Assembly: GCA_021234155.1 (NCBI GenBank)
Contig: JAJEKV010000018.1
Coordinates: forward strand, 15,565,795 to 15,629,794
Reading direction: 5' to 3'
From: Isoetes taiwanensis
Taxonomy: Eukaryota > Streptophyta > Lycopodiopsida > Isoetales > Isoetaceae
DNA: 64,000 bases
Shown: piece after piece, positions 31,447 through 44,099 of the stretch
Numbering within the stretch: the first letter of the stretch is position 1
How the letters are laid out: each line of letters starts with the position of its first letter
Made by a program: the position numbers and the translations under genes
The notes under the pieces: model-generated
Seen by the model: the letters and a program-made list of their open reading frames with translations, nothing else
Told to the model about the DNA's origin: nothing
Databases searched by the model: none

Positions 31447-32299
31447 TAAGCTGACTTTATATTTGGCATGACCATTTTAAGCGTGGTGGAAATCCTTTGA
31501 TTGACTAACAAATTTGCGATTGTGACAAGATACTTTTGAAATGATAGAAAATAGATTTGTCACTAGAAGTACCATGGATAAGCCTTACGAGATTAGTCGG
31601 GGAAATGATATGATCATTTTCGATTAAGTGCTTCATAGAGTGATACCAAAATCAACCATTTCCTATAAATTTTAGGATGTCTTAAAGCAGGGATATTGCC
31701 ATTATTATCTTGAAACAGGGGAGACCAGAATAAGGAAGAATTCAAATTAAGATCATGAAATAGTAGGGTGTCATACTTACGACTCTTGCACTATATTCAA
31801 ACTTTAATCATGTTTTGCATCAAAAGGTGAGAATTTCTTCACGGATGCAAATAAGTGAAGTCTTGACTACGGCAACGAGTGTTTAACACTTGGGGTGACC
31901 GAATTTGTAAGGCGGTGAAGCCAATATCTAATGAAGGTTAAAGCAATAGAAGTTGTTTTCCGGATAAGTTAAGCCAAACAAACTTACACCTTACGAGGCA
32001 CAAGCTTTACAAAATAAACTTTGCATCCCAACCCCCATTGGATTTTAGATCTAATTGTGACATGATTCACTGAATATTTCCTCCCCATATAAAGTTCCTG
32101 ATGGTTTCTCTAACTCATTTCATAAATAGACTTGGGAGCCACTAGGCGAGAAGAGAAATAGATATGTGAAAGTACACCAGGACTGAGAATTTGCAATGAT
32201 AATTACGACTGCCATAGATAGTGAGCTTCTAAAATAATTTTAGTTCGTTCTTTGAGAAAATTGGGTCCCTAACCCTTTGATGTTGGGATTGAGTGACAA

Positions 32300-33060
32300 G
32301 GCATTCCAAGCTTGAGTTTGCTTGCATGGTGTTTCAAAACCTTTATATCTAAATGTAATTCTAGAAATGTCTCCAACAATCATACTCTTTTAACGTGGGT
32401 AAATACCTGAGGCTGCAGAATAAGTCTATAATACCCACAAATTTAGCAATATTATCTGAATTAGAATCCAGAAAAGCAAAGGTGTCATCAGCATATTGAG
32501 AAATTATAAGGCTGCATTGGTTGTCAGGGGGAGATATAGACCTTTAGATGTTGCCACATTCTTGATGGAAATCCTGACCTTGTAAGTAATTAAATAACCA
32601 CAAGAAAAAGATATTAAGAGCTAAAGGGCATCTGTCTTACCCCTCGAGAAAGATTAAAGAAGTTAGAGGGAGACCATTTATTAAAACAGCAGAATTTTTT
32701 CTTAGTGTTTAATCCCATAATTAGAAATGATTTTGGGGTTAAATCAATTTTAATGCATAGCAAATTCAAGAAAATCTGATTAAGCGAGTCAAAGGCCCTC
32801 TTGAAATCCGGTTTGAGTAGAATGCAATCTCTTGATGAAGCGTATTCAGTATAATCCTCCATTGCAACAATGTAATTATCCAAAATAAATCTGTTAGGAG
32901 AAAGCAGTTAGCAATATTGATATTCTCTGGAGCAAGGTTTGATCTGTTGGCTATTATTTTGCTTTATAACATATGAGGAATTGGTCAAAGTTGGCCTCAA
33001 TCGAGAAGCGAGATGGCATATCAGTTTAGAACTTCAGTGATTATTAGTTCTTCAAAACCT
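32300..33060 (-). pseudogene. LINE reverse transcriptase domain with YADD
   Basis: Leftward: KIIANRSNLAPENINIANCF, then RFILDNYIVAMEDYTEYASS, LLKPDFKRAFDSLNQIFLN (the first catalytic Asp block), FNLSRGVRQM (normally RGVRQGCPLS), and SQYADDTFAFLDSNSDNIA with the catalytic YADD at 32484-32495. Stops and frame changes lie near 32620 and 32930. The non-LTR RT copies element RNA at the nicked target. Here it is inactive. Confidence 0.85.
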
Positions 33061-33249
33061 ATCTTAAGCCACTTGCTAACAAGCTGGATGGTATCGAAAA
33101 AGCATTTGAAAGTCAAATCACGTCACATTCATTATACATGCGGCATTACGACTCTCCTCTTGATACCTATACATCGACATCGCATCTTGCTTGGATAACC
33201 TCTCATTGTACTCCACATATTCTTTGCCATTTTAAAGGCCCATTGTGAA

Positions 33250-34700
33250 ATCTGAAACCATAGAATCATAGCTCCTTTTAGCCTCTGATCCCAAATCTAG
33301 AAACCACAATGAATAAGTCCTCTTTTTGCAAACCTAAGCAGAATGTTTAATGTTAAATAAAATCGAACGTGAAAACTAAAAAGAATATCCTGTCTTAAGC
33401 TAAATTACCTTTAGAATGATTTGGAATGATCCACAATACGCTAATAAAGCACGCTGGGTTAAAGAAAAGATATCTCATCTACCTTCTTTCTCTTCTTGCA
33501 TATACAGGTCATCCTAGAGCGGCAGCATGGCAACAGCACAAGCCAATCTTGCTCTCATGAACATTGCTGAACTCTTAATGTTGGCGGCTCTTCAATACCC
33601 GGTTTAACAACCGCATATCATTCTTGTTCATGCCTAATCAGACATCGAACCTCTGAGGAAACGAGATCTTAGGCACGCAAAATCACTCATTAGAAATATT
33701 CAATGTGCAACTAAGCGGATATGATAAATAAAATATTTCTGATTCTGGGAACATCGTTCCATCGACAGTAACAGATCTTAAAGGCTCCAACATACCGACC
33801 AAATTCTTTTCAAATCAAAGTGTTCAATTGTCTTATCAATGAGATTTTCTTGTGAACTCTCCAAGCATCAAAATCGCCTTCTTGCAGTTCAACTTGATTC
33901 TGATTCCCTTATACCTGATGGAATCTCACTTCACCAATCTTGATCTAATTTTAAGAATGGCACTGCTTTTGCCATTCTCAAATATATCATGCATCAAACG
34001 GGGTTGAAACCTCATTAATTTCGACATGTGCTTTGATTGCTTGGTACTCTTCCATGACCTCGTAGGAAAACTTCGTTTTCCATATCATATCATTATCATT
34101 ATCATTATCATTATATTTATCATCCCCTCCTGCATGTTAGTAATATACGTAGAATAGGATTGAGCTACCCAACTTTCACATGCCAAAATATTGAAGCTAG
34201 GACTGAATTCATGCACGCAAACCTCAATCTCCATAAAAGCGAAGGAATGTATAAGCAGAACCTTCACACAGAATATATGGCAAACCTTCCAGCGGATCTA
34301 CAAAATACATGCAAGAAATTAGCATGCAAGTAAATACGAACATAAAAACATACATGCGGCTTAAAAATGAAGTCCTTACGTAGATACCTAGTAAGAAAAT
34401 AAGGCAGAAGCTAAAACATTTGCTAATTCTTACAGAATGTCATTCAACATAAGAACCCCCAAAATATTGCAAGATTTACGAAAAATGACAACATAATGAA
34501 CCTAATCAGAATTTGGCCTACAAGTAGAAAATCAAGAATATTAATGTGAGACATATATATTTCCAATGAAAATAAGCCCAAGATGACATATTCTTACATG
34601 GGTGTCAAAAAAAATTCTTTGAAATCAAAAGAAAGCAATGACGAAAAAACCGATTTGCAGCCCTTTCGAACAACTGGAAAATAAGTTTCTTTAGCTAGTG
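33250..34700. other. Non-coding, left flank of the gypsy element
   Basis: AT-rich, stop-dense. A short (ATTATC)n / TCATTATCATT microsatellite lies at about 34085-34120. No gene is supported. Confidence 0.45.
34085..34120. repeat. (ATTATC)n microsatellite
   Basis: Five to six units of ATCATT in a row, with one interruption. Confidence 0.8.
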
Positions 34701-34701
34701 A

Positions 34702-35341
34702 TGACCCTAAATACGGCTTAAGGTCAACCACAAGAAACAATTTGGTTTTCACTCAAATAGGGGTTCAAGACCTCCAGATCACTTAAGGTGATCGGTCTGT
34801 CTGAGGAAATTCAAAGATAAGTTCAAAGAATTTGAGTTCTATACCTTTCCCATTTCAGAAAATGGCTTTGCCAAAACAATTGTAATTAGATTTTTAAGTC
34901 GAGATGTTGAACTTGGTCAAAAAGTTGTAGGTAATAGCAATTAAAGCCTGCAGTCAAGTCGAGCTTAATCGTGAGGTTATTCAGGGCTCAAAGTGAGGTC
35001 AATTTTTGGTCAATAGAGGTCAAATGTAGAAAGCGTTGATCCAGTAGGATTTGGGTGGCCAATCATCTTTCATGATTTCCAAAGCGAGATGATTTACAGT
35101 AATTGCTAGAGGGAAGAGGAAACTAAGCGAAGTCAAATCCCCTCATTTGAATGTGTAGAATTATTTTGTGGCTAGGTTGTAGAAATACAGTCAATACAAA
35201 CCGAGACTAATTTTTTGAATTTGAGCTATATTTGGTATTTTAGTGATTCCAACTCCTTTGGTTCTCCTGTACCCAAGAATGGGTGTGAGATAGGCCAAGG
35301 GTGCTAAAGCACTCGAGTTTTTACGTAGGATTTTTGTGGCA
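34702..35341 (-). repeat. 3' LTR of gypsy element
   Basis: About 640 bp, clearly alignable with 43433-44094 along its length: TGACCCTAAA, GATCACTTAAGGTGAT, GAACTTGGTCAAAAAGTTGT, GACTAATTTTTTGAATTTGA and CCAACTCCTTTGGTTCTC are shared. On the minus strand it begins TGCCACAAAAATCC and ends GGGTCA. The 3' end (34702-34735) carries an imperfect inverted repeat TGACCC...GGGTCA, better preserved in the other copy. Confidence 0.9.
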
Positions 35342-37389
35342 ATAATTGCTAAGAAATAGGAGATAAGATTCAACAACTTGATAGTCAATTTGGATTGATA
35401 TGAAGGTAAATATCAAGATAACAGCGGATGAGGATGCTTCATAGTCTCAAGTACAAGAAAATAATCATCAAAAGTCATAAGGTAATTTCTGAAAGTAATG
35501 TCAACTAAATCTTGTGAATCGGTTGAGAGGCTCAAGAACTTCAAGGATCGTCCAGATCTTCACTCAGCAATGATCAATGTATATTCCCGAATATACGGGC
35601 CTTCAAAAATGTCGTGATTGTGGTTCCCTCTGTATATAGTTTCCAATTTGCGGTTCGATGATTTTGAAATTAATAAATTTAGGCAATTTGTTGCTTTGAT
35701 TAGGAATCCAAGAATAGAAATGACTTGATGAGAATGGGGTAGCAGGAAGGTCGACCATTCTTCTATTTTAGAGTTCTTAATTTTGTATTTAAAATTTAAA
35801 TCGGCTCCATATTTTTTAAAGAATATACGGAATATACCGTGTTGACCATTTTAAAAGCTTGGCCAATGATTTAAAGGTTTTTATCCATAGAATATTAAAG
35901 GGATTATTCTAGGATGGGTCAACATTGAGTAAGCTGGATCCCTCCTGAAAATTGATAAATTTGAAATATAAACTTTAAGTATAGAAACTAGACAATCATC
36001 GAGAACATGATGATCTTAAAGAATACATTTAAAGATGGTTCATGCATGCTTGTTCGATGCAAGGTAGAAGACACAGTGTTTACTTCTCGCCAGGAAGAAG
36101 AACCGTACCTTCTCAGTTTGTGAGAAAAGCCAAGCAAATAGTTGAAGCTTCTGACAGCACTCTGGCAACCTGAGACGCTTAAAAATCCTGTAGTCGAGGC
36201 TAAAGAAAAATAACCTTAGATCAATGAGTTAAATGCCATAGGCAAAGAAGACTCGGGAGGCTCGAGAATACCTTAGAGAAAACAACAGTGAGCCAATCGG
36301 GCGAGTCATGGAAAATGACCCTCGCCGGGAAAAAACTACCCGATTAGTCTTTGCCTCGAAGGCTACATTGCCACCTTAGGAAAATGAAAAAGAGTTATAC
36401 CTCAAGCTATAGTAGCATCTTGAGAAAAGTAAGCTAATAAATATACCTCGAGAGGCACAAAAGCTGTTGAGAAATATGAACACAATCAAATGCAAATAGC
36501 CATCAAGGGAGGGAGGAGTGAGAAGCGATAGGATAGAAGAAGAAATCTAGCTCAAAGAAACCATGGAGGTGATAGAATAATGAAATTTGAATAAATAGGA
36601 ATGACAAGGGGCGTCCCCGTAAAGGAGATATGGGTTCTTCTTGTACTTAATAGAACGTGTATCCTTTCATTGACCATGGAAGAATGTCTACCGTGTAGAG
36701 AAGAATAGGGAGTCTTTAGGGCATCTTTGGATGAAGTGTTGGGAATATGCCACTATAGATGTGATGACACAGAATGGAAACAAAAGAAATCATGAAGGAA
36801 CATTCGGGAGAGCCAAGGAAATAATAGGGAATGGTATTTTTGAAACAAAGGCTTAGGTAGATTTTTGAATAGACAAGGTGATGGCACATTGAAGAAATGG
36901 TAAGAGATTTGGGGAGATGGCAACAATTATAGCAAGGCAAGCATGGCAAAGTGAACAATGGGTGAGGAAACAATATTGACCAAGGGTGCAAAAGTAGAAG
37001 GTAGTAGGGTAAATGTTTGCAACAGAAAAAGCAATTTTATAAGAGACAATGGTGTAAAAGTGGTCATAAAGGTAATGAGGAAAATGGTTGTGGATGGAAA
37101 AATGAGCAAGGTGAATGTGAGGTGGACACACATACAAAGGAGTCTTCCAAACTTCAACTGGAAACTTCAAATAATATCTTCCAAACTTCGCAACTTAGAA
37201 TCTTCTAGGCTATTACGATAAACATTTGACTTCAAATAAAAGTACAGAAATTTGAACCTTGAGCACTTTTGACTGAAGCATGAACATCTTTTGACCTCCA
37301 TAACAATGTTGAATGACAGAATCTTTAACCTTTGACCTAGTCTTCTAAAATAGATTGACCTAGTTTGAATAGTAGATCTCCATTAACTT

Positions 37390-37960
37390 GCTTGCTTCAG
37401 GGCAACATCTGCATCAAAACAAAGAATGGTGGTCCCCTCGGCCATAAAGAATCTTCAAACTTGTGCCAAGGTGCTTGAGTGAGAATCATAGTGAGAGAGT
37501 GTAATGTGCAAGTGGTAATGGATAGAAGTAAATGTGGTGGAGGGATGTGAGTGAATGAAGTAAAGTGAAAATAATAAGAATGAGTATGAAATAGTGGATA
37601 GTGATGGGAATGGAGTGTAGGGGAAGTAAAATGTGAAAATGTTGAGTCTCGCTTCAAAACAAAGATATGTGTCTCATAATATCTGAAACACTCTGCTAGG
37701 ATAATTGAAGCTGGTGCAAGGTGCTTTCTTCCCTAGGAAATGAAAAAACAAGGATAAGAGGTTTAAATGGATGGCAAGATTTACTTATGGCAGATGAATA
37801 AAAATAGGAAAAGAAATTCTTTTCATCCTTTGAAACACTAAACTAGTTAGTCTTAAACCTTACAACTCTGCTATGGTGGTGAAGCTGATTTGCAGAGTGC
37901 TTTCATGGGAATGAAAATAGGAGTAAGTCTAGATGAATACTTAAGGACCGCTTATGGCGG
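37390..37960 (-). repeat. Imperfect tandem repeat of about 190 bp inside gypsy 3' region
   Basis: The phrases AACACT(C)TGCTA, GGT(G)AAGCTG, TGCAAGGTGCTTTC / TGCAGAGTGCTTTC and GGAA(T)GAAAA recur at about 37690-37750 and 37855-37920, with a further partial copy near 37440-37475. It sits between the integrase end and the 3' LTR. No coding frame is apparent. Confidence 0.5.
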
Positions 37961-38189
37961 GTGGATGAAGATGGAAAAAGGATGCTCATAGCACTTGGTA
38001 AAGCATTAGTATACTCTTTTCTTGAGATCATTCATACTGTTCTCAAGTCAATGACTCTCTGATCATAAAAGTTAACTCATTAAAATAACATGCTCAAAAT
38101 TAAATAAATCTAATATACTAATTCTACCATAGATTCTTAAAATTCTCTAATGCAAAAAGAGGACAAAAGCAAAAACTTATTACTAGTCC

Positions 38190-39033
38190 CAATACCTCTT
38201 CGGATCTTGTGAGGACATTAATGATTTGGTAACAACATTCCTGGGGCAACTTCTTTTATAGCCAATAGCAGGTTGGTACTGCTGATTCTGTGCTACAAAA
38301 GGTCCCTCCCAAATATTATCAAATTTGATTGAGTCTTCTTTTGACTTATTCCACTTGAGGACAAGTTCCTTCTTTAAAGTGCCACATATTCTATGTACAG
38401 CTTTAGATACAGCCAGATCTTAGCCTTTTTATGCAAATTAATGTTCATTCCTCCATCCCCTATATTCCTTCTAAGTGCAACAAAGCATCTCAATCTTTCA
38501 CACCAAGGCATGTTCAAAAGGTAAACATAGTTTGAGCTAACTCTCCCGAGGCAACTCCAGTTCCATGAGCCCCTTCTATGCCATAAACCAAATTGGAAGG
38601 GTTATGATTTGTAGCTGTTTAGTAGTGACTCTGACCAAAGGCATCACCCTATTTTGACATGCCAATCCCTCTTGATTGACCTCAGGCCCATCTTACGCAA
38701 AATATTTTCAACACTTTGTTGGTAACCCGACTTGGCATCCATTACCTTGGAATAATGAGGAGCTTTTGGTATGTGACCTTCACAAAATGTCAACAAGTTA
38801 GCAATAACTATTCTTAAAAGGCGTACTTGCTCCAGTGCAGGCGAAAAGGGAATACAAACTGGAACAAACATACTCATATAAAAATCATCACGGTTGTGGC
38901 GGCGTGCTTTTGCCTCAAGGTATAACCTCGCCCATTTAGTAAAATAATGCATGGCCACAATGAATCTTTGAGTGACCTGCAGAAGAAGGATTAATAGAGC
39001 CAATAAATCTAATCCCAAATGCGAAAGGGCCAC
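38190..39033 (-). pseudogene. Gypsy integrase core and C-terminal region
   Basis: Leftward: RFIVAMHYFTKWARLYLEAK, which is the integrase core entry around the first catalytic Asp (normally D.FTKW), here with D changed to H; then a shortened core, PHYSKVMDAKSGYQQSVENI (normally PYYPQGNGQAE) and LRKMGLRSIKRDWH. From about 38400 KKELVLKWNKSKED and FDNIWEGPFVAQ match the integrase C-terminal GPY-type module, ending near GYKRSCPRNVV. Several stops and frame changes. Loss of the first catalytic Asp alone would abolish strand transfer. Confidence 0.8.
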
Positions 39034-39319
39034 GGAGATATGATGGGATTAAGAGGCGGTGGAAATAAAATTGTTTTGCTAAAGATTTGGCATTGATGGC
39101 GAAGTCTTTATAATCTCATAACAATCTTTTTGCAAAACAGTAGTAATAGTATCCAGACCTGAAATCTTTTTTTTCAACGTAGTATCACCCGACAAAATAC
39201 CCTCAATACCTTTTGCATTTCCACACGATGATTAGAGCAGACTCACTTTCATTCACACACCTCAAGAATATCTCGGTTGACTTGCACAAGACATTGTCTA
39301 TCATCTTGAATTGTGTGCA

Positions 39320-39935
39320 TTTATCTCAAGGAGTCTCCTTTTTTAGGTTTGAAGTGAGGCTTGAAGAGATGATTCCATGTTGTAAGAAATTCTCTAATGG
39401 GTTGTTGCCACCCACCATCGGCTTGATTTTACGATTACCTCTCGCGAAATCTTTGCCAAGTGAAATGTAAATTATCAACTCATCTTCATGGTCAAAAATA
39501 TATAAAGGCAAATAAAGGCTAGGACTTCATGCAAATGAATTCTTTGAAATATCCTTAACTTTTGCAATTTACAAGCCCATCTTTGGATTTTTGCTACGGT
39601 TGCCTTACCAAGCAGTGAACCCATTGGATTTTGCTTCATGTAGACTTGGACGACTCTTGGGAAAGCAAGTGTCACAACCTATTGATAAAACATGAGGCAT
39701 CATCACTTTTCTATTCTGAGTATATCTCTCCTCTAAATGAGACCATTGTTTGCTGAAACACTATGGTATGTTTATCACATAAGGTATTTAACTATAGCTT
39801 TTAATGTGATATATAAACTTCAAATGGCATATTCAAATCTGGTTTTCTCAAAGTGTGGCTTCACATATAGATGGTAGGAAAAGTCAAAAGCCTCTTGGCA
39901 TTACGAAGTCCATGTGATAGAGTATATGCTTGCTT
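39320..39935 (-). pseudogene. Gypsy RNase H relic
   Basis: Leftward from 39675: PRVVQVYMKQNPMGSLLGKA and KIQRWACKLQKLRI correspond to the NPL.YL......I.RW...L.E..I segment between RNase H and integrase in plant Ty3 elements. After it the frame continues LAFICLYIFDHEDELI-like text in two overlapping frames. The catalytic N-terminal part of RNase H is too damaged to identify. Confidence 0.6.
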
Positions 39936-40630
39936 TCAGACTTGGAAACTTACTACCCTTGTCAATCTAGAAATAGGACTCAAAATGTAGGCAAAATTAG
40001 GAATATACATCACAGAAAACTTGTCATACCAACAAAACTTTTGACCTGTTTTGGATTCTTGGGGTACTAATTTTTGAGCCTCAATCTTGTCTGGTAACTT
40101 GGATGCCTTGGCTGGATACTTCATGCCCTAAGGTTATCATTTGATGCCAAAAGATGCATTTCTTTGGATTTAGATTGACTCCACGAACTCTGCACAAAAC
40201 AAATTTTGCAAGTAGCTCCACATGATGATTAGATGGATGAGAGCCTGAAAAGGTCCTTCTGGTACACCTGAACTCTTATTGAGACATTGATTTAGAAATA
40301 ACATCCATTTGCCCTTTGGAAGGTGGCTGGAGCATTCATCAAACCAAAAGCGTTCTTTCATAGCATATGTACTGAGGTGATAAAAGAAGTTTTTGGCTGG
40401 TCTTCTTCTTTGATGCTGATCTGGTTGAATCCACGAATCCATCCAAAAATGAATACACTTCCTTGCACCTTTCTGACATATAGGATCTCTTCAAAAGGCG
40501 AGGTAACAATCACTTGATGGTAACTTTGTTGAGATCTCGATAATCAATGCAAATTCTTAAAGCACCACTTTTCTTCTCCGCAGGAACAATGCCGATACCC
40601 ATTAGTTAATGATTTCCAATAATCACCATC
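39936..40630 (-). pseudogene. Gypsy reverse transcriptase relic
   Basis: Leftward: GIGIVPAEKKSGALRICIDY then RDLNKVTIK (RT motifs with the first catalytic Asp in the DYRDLN block), FLDGF, then ATFQRANG after MNAP (the LMNAPATFQR block). The YxDD catalytic box should follow within about 30 residues but is not found: the text there is stops and frameshifts, then NPKKCIFW and KQVKSFVG-like text that marks the thumb. The catalytic box has probably been deleted. Confidence 0.85.
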
Positions 40631-42299
40631 TAACATCTTGACTAATTCATCCTTTATTAACTTATAAGTAGGCATTAAATTCTCCTTAATTTTTGAAAAA
40701 CAGGTTTTACAACCTTCCTTGATTTAATTTCAAATTAGCATACACGGTTTATTCTGATAGTTACGAATAGTCCCAAGCAAATACATCTTTTCTTTCTTCA
40801 AAAACATTTGGATACTCTCCACATTTTGATATTCAATGGATCTCTCAACAAAGCGAGTTCTAGAATTGTACCATTTTTGTGATCACAATCTCTTGATTAT
40901 CCTTTTTACGATGCATCAATGGTCAAAAATGGAATGATGCTTTACTTCATTGTCTATCAAGGTCATCTTGAGAATAAGCTCCCTCGAGTCAAATGCTGAC
41001 ATGAGGAGTTTCCCTACCACCCAGGGCACTCGGCCTCAAAAATTTTCTCTTGGGATATGGTGATCCTCCATCAAGCAAAACTTGAGCACTCCATTGTGAT
41101 TCTTAAAAGCTCCACTTGTATTTTTGTTTGATAATCCCACAGAGCTTATACTGGAGTGTTGTGAATCACCATAAATGGATATTGGCAATATCCATAGCTT
41201 TAACTTCTTGAACCTATGATCAAAGCTTTATTCTACCACATTAAGTGACTTGAGGAAAAATTCTTCCTACTTTAGCTAAGAGTTTGTGAAGAATCTTTCA
41301 AAATAGCGATGATGATGCAACATTTAGTTTTTAGAGATACCTCCATCAAAACCCGTATTTATGTTGGTCCTTGTTTATTTTGGAAGTACACACTCCATAA
41401 TAAGGGAACCATTTAAAATTTCTTGGTCTTATGTTTTTTAACACATGAGATCTAAAGGCTCCTCAATTAGCATTTCTTTAATAAGTTTACCTCTTTGAAG
41501 TCCTTAGGAGCCTTCTTGAAAGTTTTGTAAATAGTAAGCGGTTTGAGAGCCATTGGAATAAAATTTTGTCTCATAAAGGATAGTGGTCTAGCATCCACAG
41601 GTAGCTAACCATCTCCTCCCCTAAAGTAGGAACCATAGATATCATATTTAATCCTGCTCTTCGAAATACTTATTAAAGTTAGCGGCTGATTATGCCTTCT
41701 ATATTACTTGAGCACTTTAGTCTTACCAATAGGGTAATTTTGGCATTATAAAAGATCTTAGTAATATGGAAATACTCTTGTCACTTTCAAAACCACACTT
41801 CCTTCATAATGTGATATGGCATGATGTTTTGAGGAGATGCAATGCAGTAATACATTGGAAAAGATACAAAACCTCACAGAGCAATTTGAACATATAAATG
41901 CTCAGGGTCTTAATTCATGCTAGAATAAGATCAGTGGCATCAGTGGAGGTTTATACAGCATTTAATTGTTACTTTCAGTTTGCTGGAGCTGCTTTTCTGT
42001 AGCTGGGTGCAATCTTTAGCAGTGTGGTCACACTCACCTTAAATTTTTTTTTGAACCGTATCCCACTTCATCACAAGGTCTTGGTCTTTTGCAAATTTTG
42101 CTGTGGAGGTGGAGCTATCATTTGAGCAGGTGATTCCATTGTGTAGGTGATGGAACCTGGCTATGGGATACCTCTCGAATTAAATATGTGTGTGACTGTT
42201 CATTCTTCTATAGTTTACCCTTTCGCCATGACTTCTTCAGTCTTGGGGAGCTTGTAGCACAGATAAACCTTATTGAAGTGCTTGGTTGGGTAAATCTCC

Positions 42300-43390
42300 G
42301 CAGAGGGCTTAGTTCGGCCTCTTCACCCCATTTCTGCTTGGCAGTATTCTATGACATCTAACATCCAGTGCCAGCCAACTAACTGCGAGAAAGAACAAGC
42401 AAGGACATTCTTTTCCAAAGTGGCCTTTCCTGTGCATTTGGAACACACTTGCCAATAGCAAAATTTCTGATGGATGAGTATTCCTATTGCAATGGATACA
42501 TTCGGGGTAAAGTTTTACACATTCTTGCGATTTTGAGCTCAACCCCATTGTTTAGTTAGATGCCTTTAAAGCCTCGATAACCTTAGATAGGTCTGATTTA
42601 ACCTCGCAACGAGAACTAACTTCCTCCTCCTTAGATTTCTTCTTTTCTTCGTATGGCATATTTAAGATTAGAGGGTGATGATCATAATGTGCATCGGTAG
42701 CATAATTAAAAGGATCATAGCCATGGGAAATATGGTGCTTGTCGGGCAGGTATTAGAGCATTTGAGTCGATCGATGGTTTGGCAAAAGCTTTGTATGGAA
42801 TCGAATCCTTTAGCAGCTTGGATCTTAGCAATTTCCTTTGGATATCTGGTCTCCACTTTCACGGACCATTGATGAAAGCGGTTACTAAAAAAGTGTAGGA
42901 ATTGTGACATGCTCTTTGGCACCTGCTCATAAATGTGCTAAATCTTTCTTTGTACTGATTCACACTCTCCCACACATGTAGCGGCTTTTGCAATTGTTAA
43001 CTAAATCTTTAGAACGTAACTTACCAAACATATCCGAGAATTTCTTGACGAGTTCATCCCATGAGGTGGTACCCATTAACTTCTCATAAGTTAACCAAGC
43101 ACCAGCTTCACTCTCATCTTTGAATCATTTCAAGTCTGAAAGCTTGCATCGCTACTTGAAACCATAATCCTGTAATAATCTTCAAATATTCTCAAAGTTA
43201 TTAGCACTCTTACTAGAATCAAAGGTAGAGCAAAGAGCAGGGACATTCCAACTCAAATTGGTATGGCATGTTTGAAGTAAGCTCTGAGAAACTTGAAACT
43301 TGACCAAGCTTTCTCTTGCCAATGATCACAGGACATCAACATCTTCCAATTGTTCTTATTCTCTTTGGAAATTTTTTGTTTTGGAGCCAT
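42300..43390 (-). pseudogene. Gypsy gag with CCHC zinc knuckle
   Basis: ATG at 43390 opens MAPKQKISKENKNNWKML, 43 bases after the 5' LTR. In the capsid part, near 43080, GAWLTYEKLMGTTSWDELVK is readable, typical of plant Gag. The CX2CX4HX4C knuckle CSKCTGKGHFGKEC is encoded at about 42450-42405 but needs a one-base frameshift to read. Several stops lie in between. Gag forms the virus-like particle in intact elements. Confidence 0.75.
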
Positions 43391-43432
43391 GAGTTAGAGA
43401 TCCAGGAAGATCTCAATTGGTTCCTCAAATAT

Positions 43433-44094
43433 TGACCCTAAACTTCAGCTTAAAGGGTCAACCACAAAGCCAATTTGAGTTTTCACTCCAAATTGAGGGT
43501 TAAAACTCGGATCACTTAAGGTGATGGAGTCTATACAAAATTCCAAAAGATAAGTTCAAAAATTTGGGTTCCTTTCATTTTGGGAAAGGTAACCTTTGCC
43601 AGCTAATTGTGGTGTTGAAATGCGGATCGATTTTAAGTCCGGATGACATGAACTTGGTCAAAAAGTTGTAGGTAACCAGCGGTAAAGCCTACGACAGAGT
43701 CGAGAAAACTTATCGTGAGGTTGATAGGAGCCTAAAGGTGAGGTCTCCAATTTTTTTGGTCAATAAGTTAAATGTAGAAAACAGTGATCAGAAATTACGG
43801 ATTTGGGTAGTAATCGTCTTTTCGAGAATTTCCATGGATAGTTTGCAATGGTGCTGGGAAGAGAGGCAGCGGTCAATCACCTCATTCAGATAACAGCAGA
43901 AATTATTTTGTGGCTAGTTGACAAAATCTGATCCAAAAGCTATTTCAGGCTTGAGACTAATTTTTTGAATTTGAGCTATACTTGGTATTTTGAATAGTTC
44001 CAACTCCTTTGGTTCTCTTAACACCCAGAATATGGCGAGATAGGCCAAAGGGTGCTAAAAGCACTCGAGGGGATTTTTCTGTGATTTTTTGGCA
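43433..44094 (-). repeat. 5' LTR of gypsy element
   Basis: About 662 bp, partner of 34702-35341. Reads TGCC...GGGTCA on the minus strand. It differs from the 3' LTR by many substitutions and small indels, so the insertion is old. An inverted repeat TGACCCTAA...TTAAAGGGTCA is formed at its inner (3') end, 43433-43460. Confidence 0.9.
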
Positions 44095-44099
44095 ATAAT

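Larger units (their letters stand above)
29904..33240 (-). mobile_element. L1-like LINE, 5'-truncated, with poly(A) tail
   Basis: The 3' end is a run of 17 T on the plus strand (29904-29920), i.e. a poly(A) tail on the minus strand, preceded by a 3' UTR with AACATCTCTTAACCCTC. Moving rightward come the zinc-binding domain (30775-31446) and reverse transcriptase (about 32300-33060). Recognisable text fades near 33240, with no endonuclease or ORF1, so the copy is 5'-truncated. It interrupts the tyrosine recombinase gene. A target-site duplicate of GATATCATTGG was searched for at the right end and not found. Confidence 0.8.
34702..44094 (-). mobile_element. Ty3/gypsy LTR retrotransposon, 9.4 kb, decayed
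   Basis: Direct repeats at 34702-35341 and 43433-44094 bracket minus-strand gag (starting 43390) and pol with RT, RNase H and integrase. The order gag-RT-RH-IN is that of Ty3/gypsy. The LTRs read TGCC...GTCA on the coding strand, i.e. TG...CA ends. About 2.8 kb lies between the integrase end (about 38190) and the 3' LTR, longer than in compact elements, and contains a 190-bp tandem-like repeat. Neither a perfect target duplication (AGTGA left versus ATAAT right) nor a standard primer-binding site next to the 5' LTR could be seen. LTR divergence and many frame breaks show an old, inactive copy. Confidence 0.9.

Noticed and set aside
36853-37170. Minus frames rich in Leu/Phe/Cys within the gypsy 3' region, looking like membrane proteins.
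   Set aside because: They arise from purine-rich plus-strand DNA read in antisense; three overlapping frames give similar text and none has a motif.
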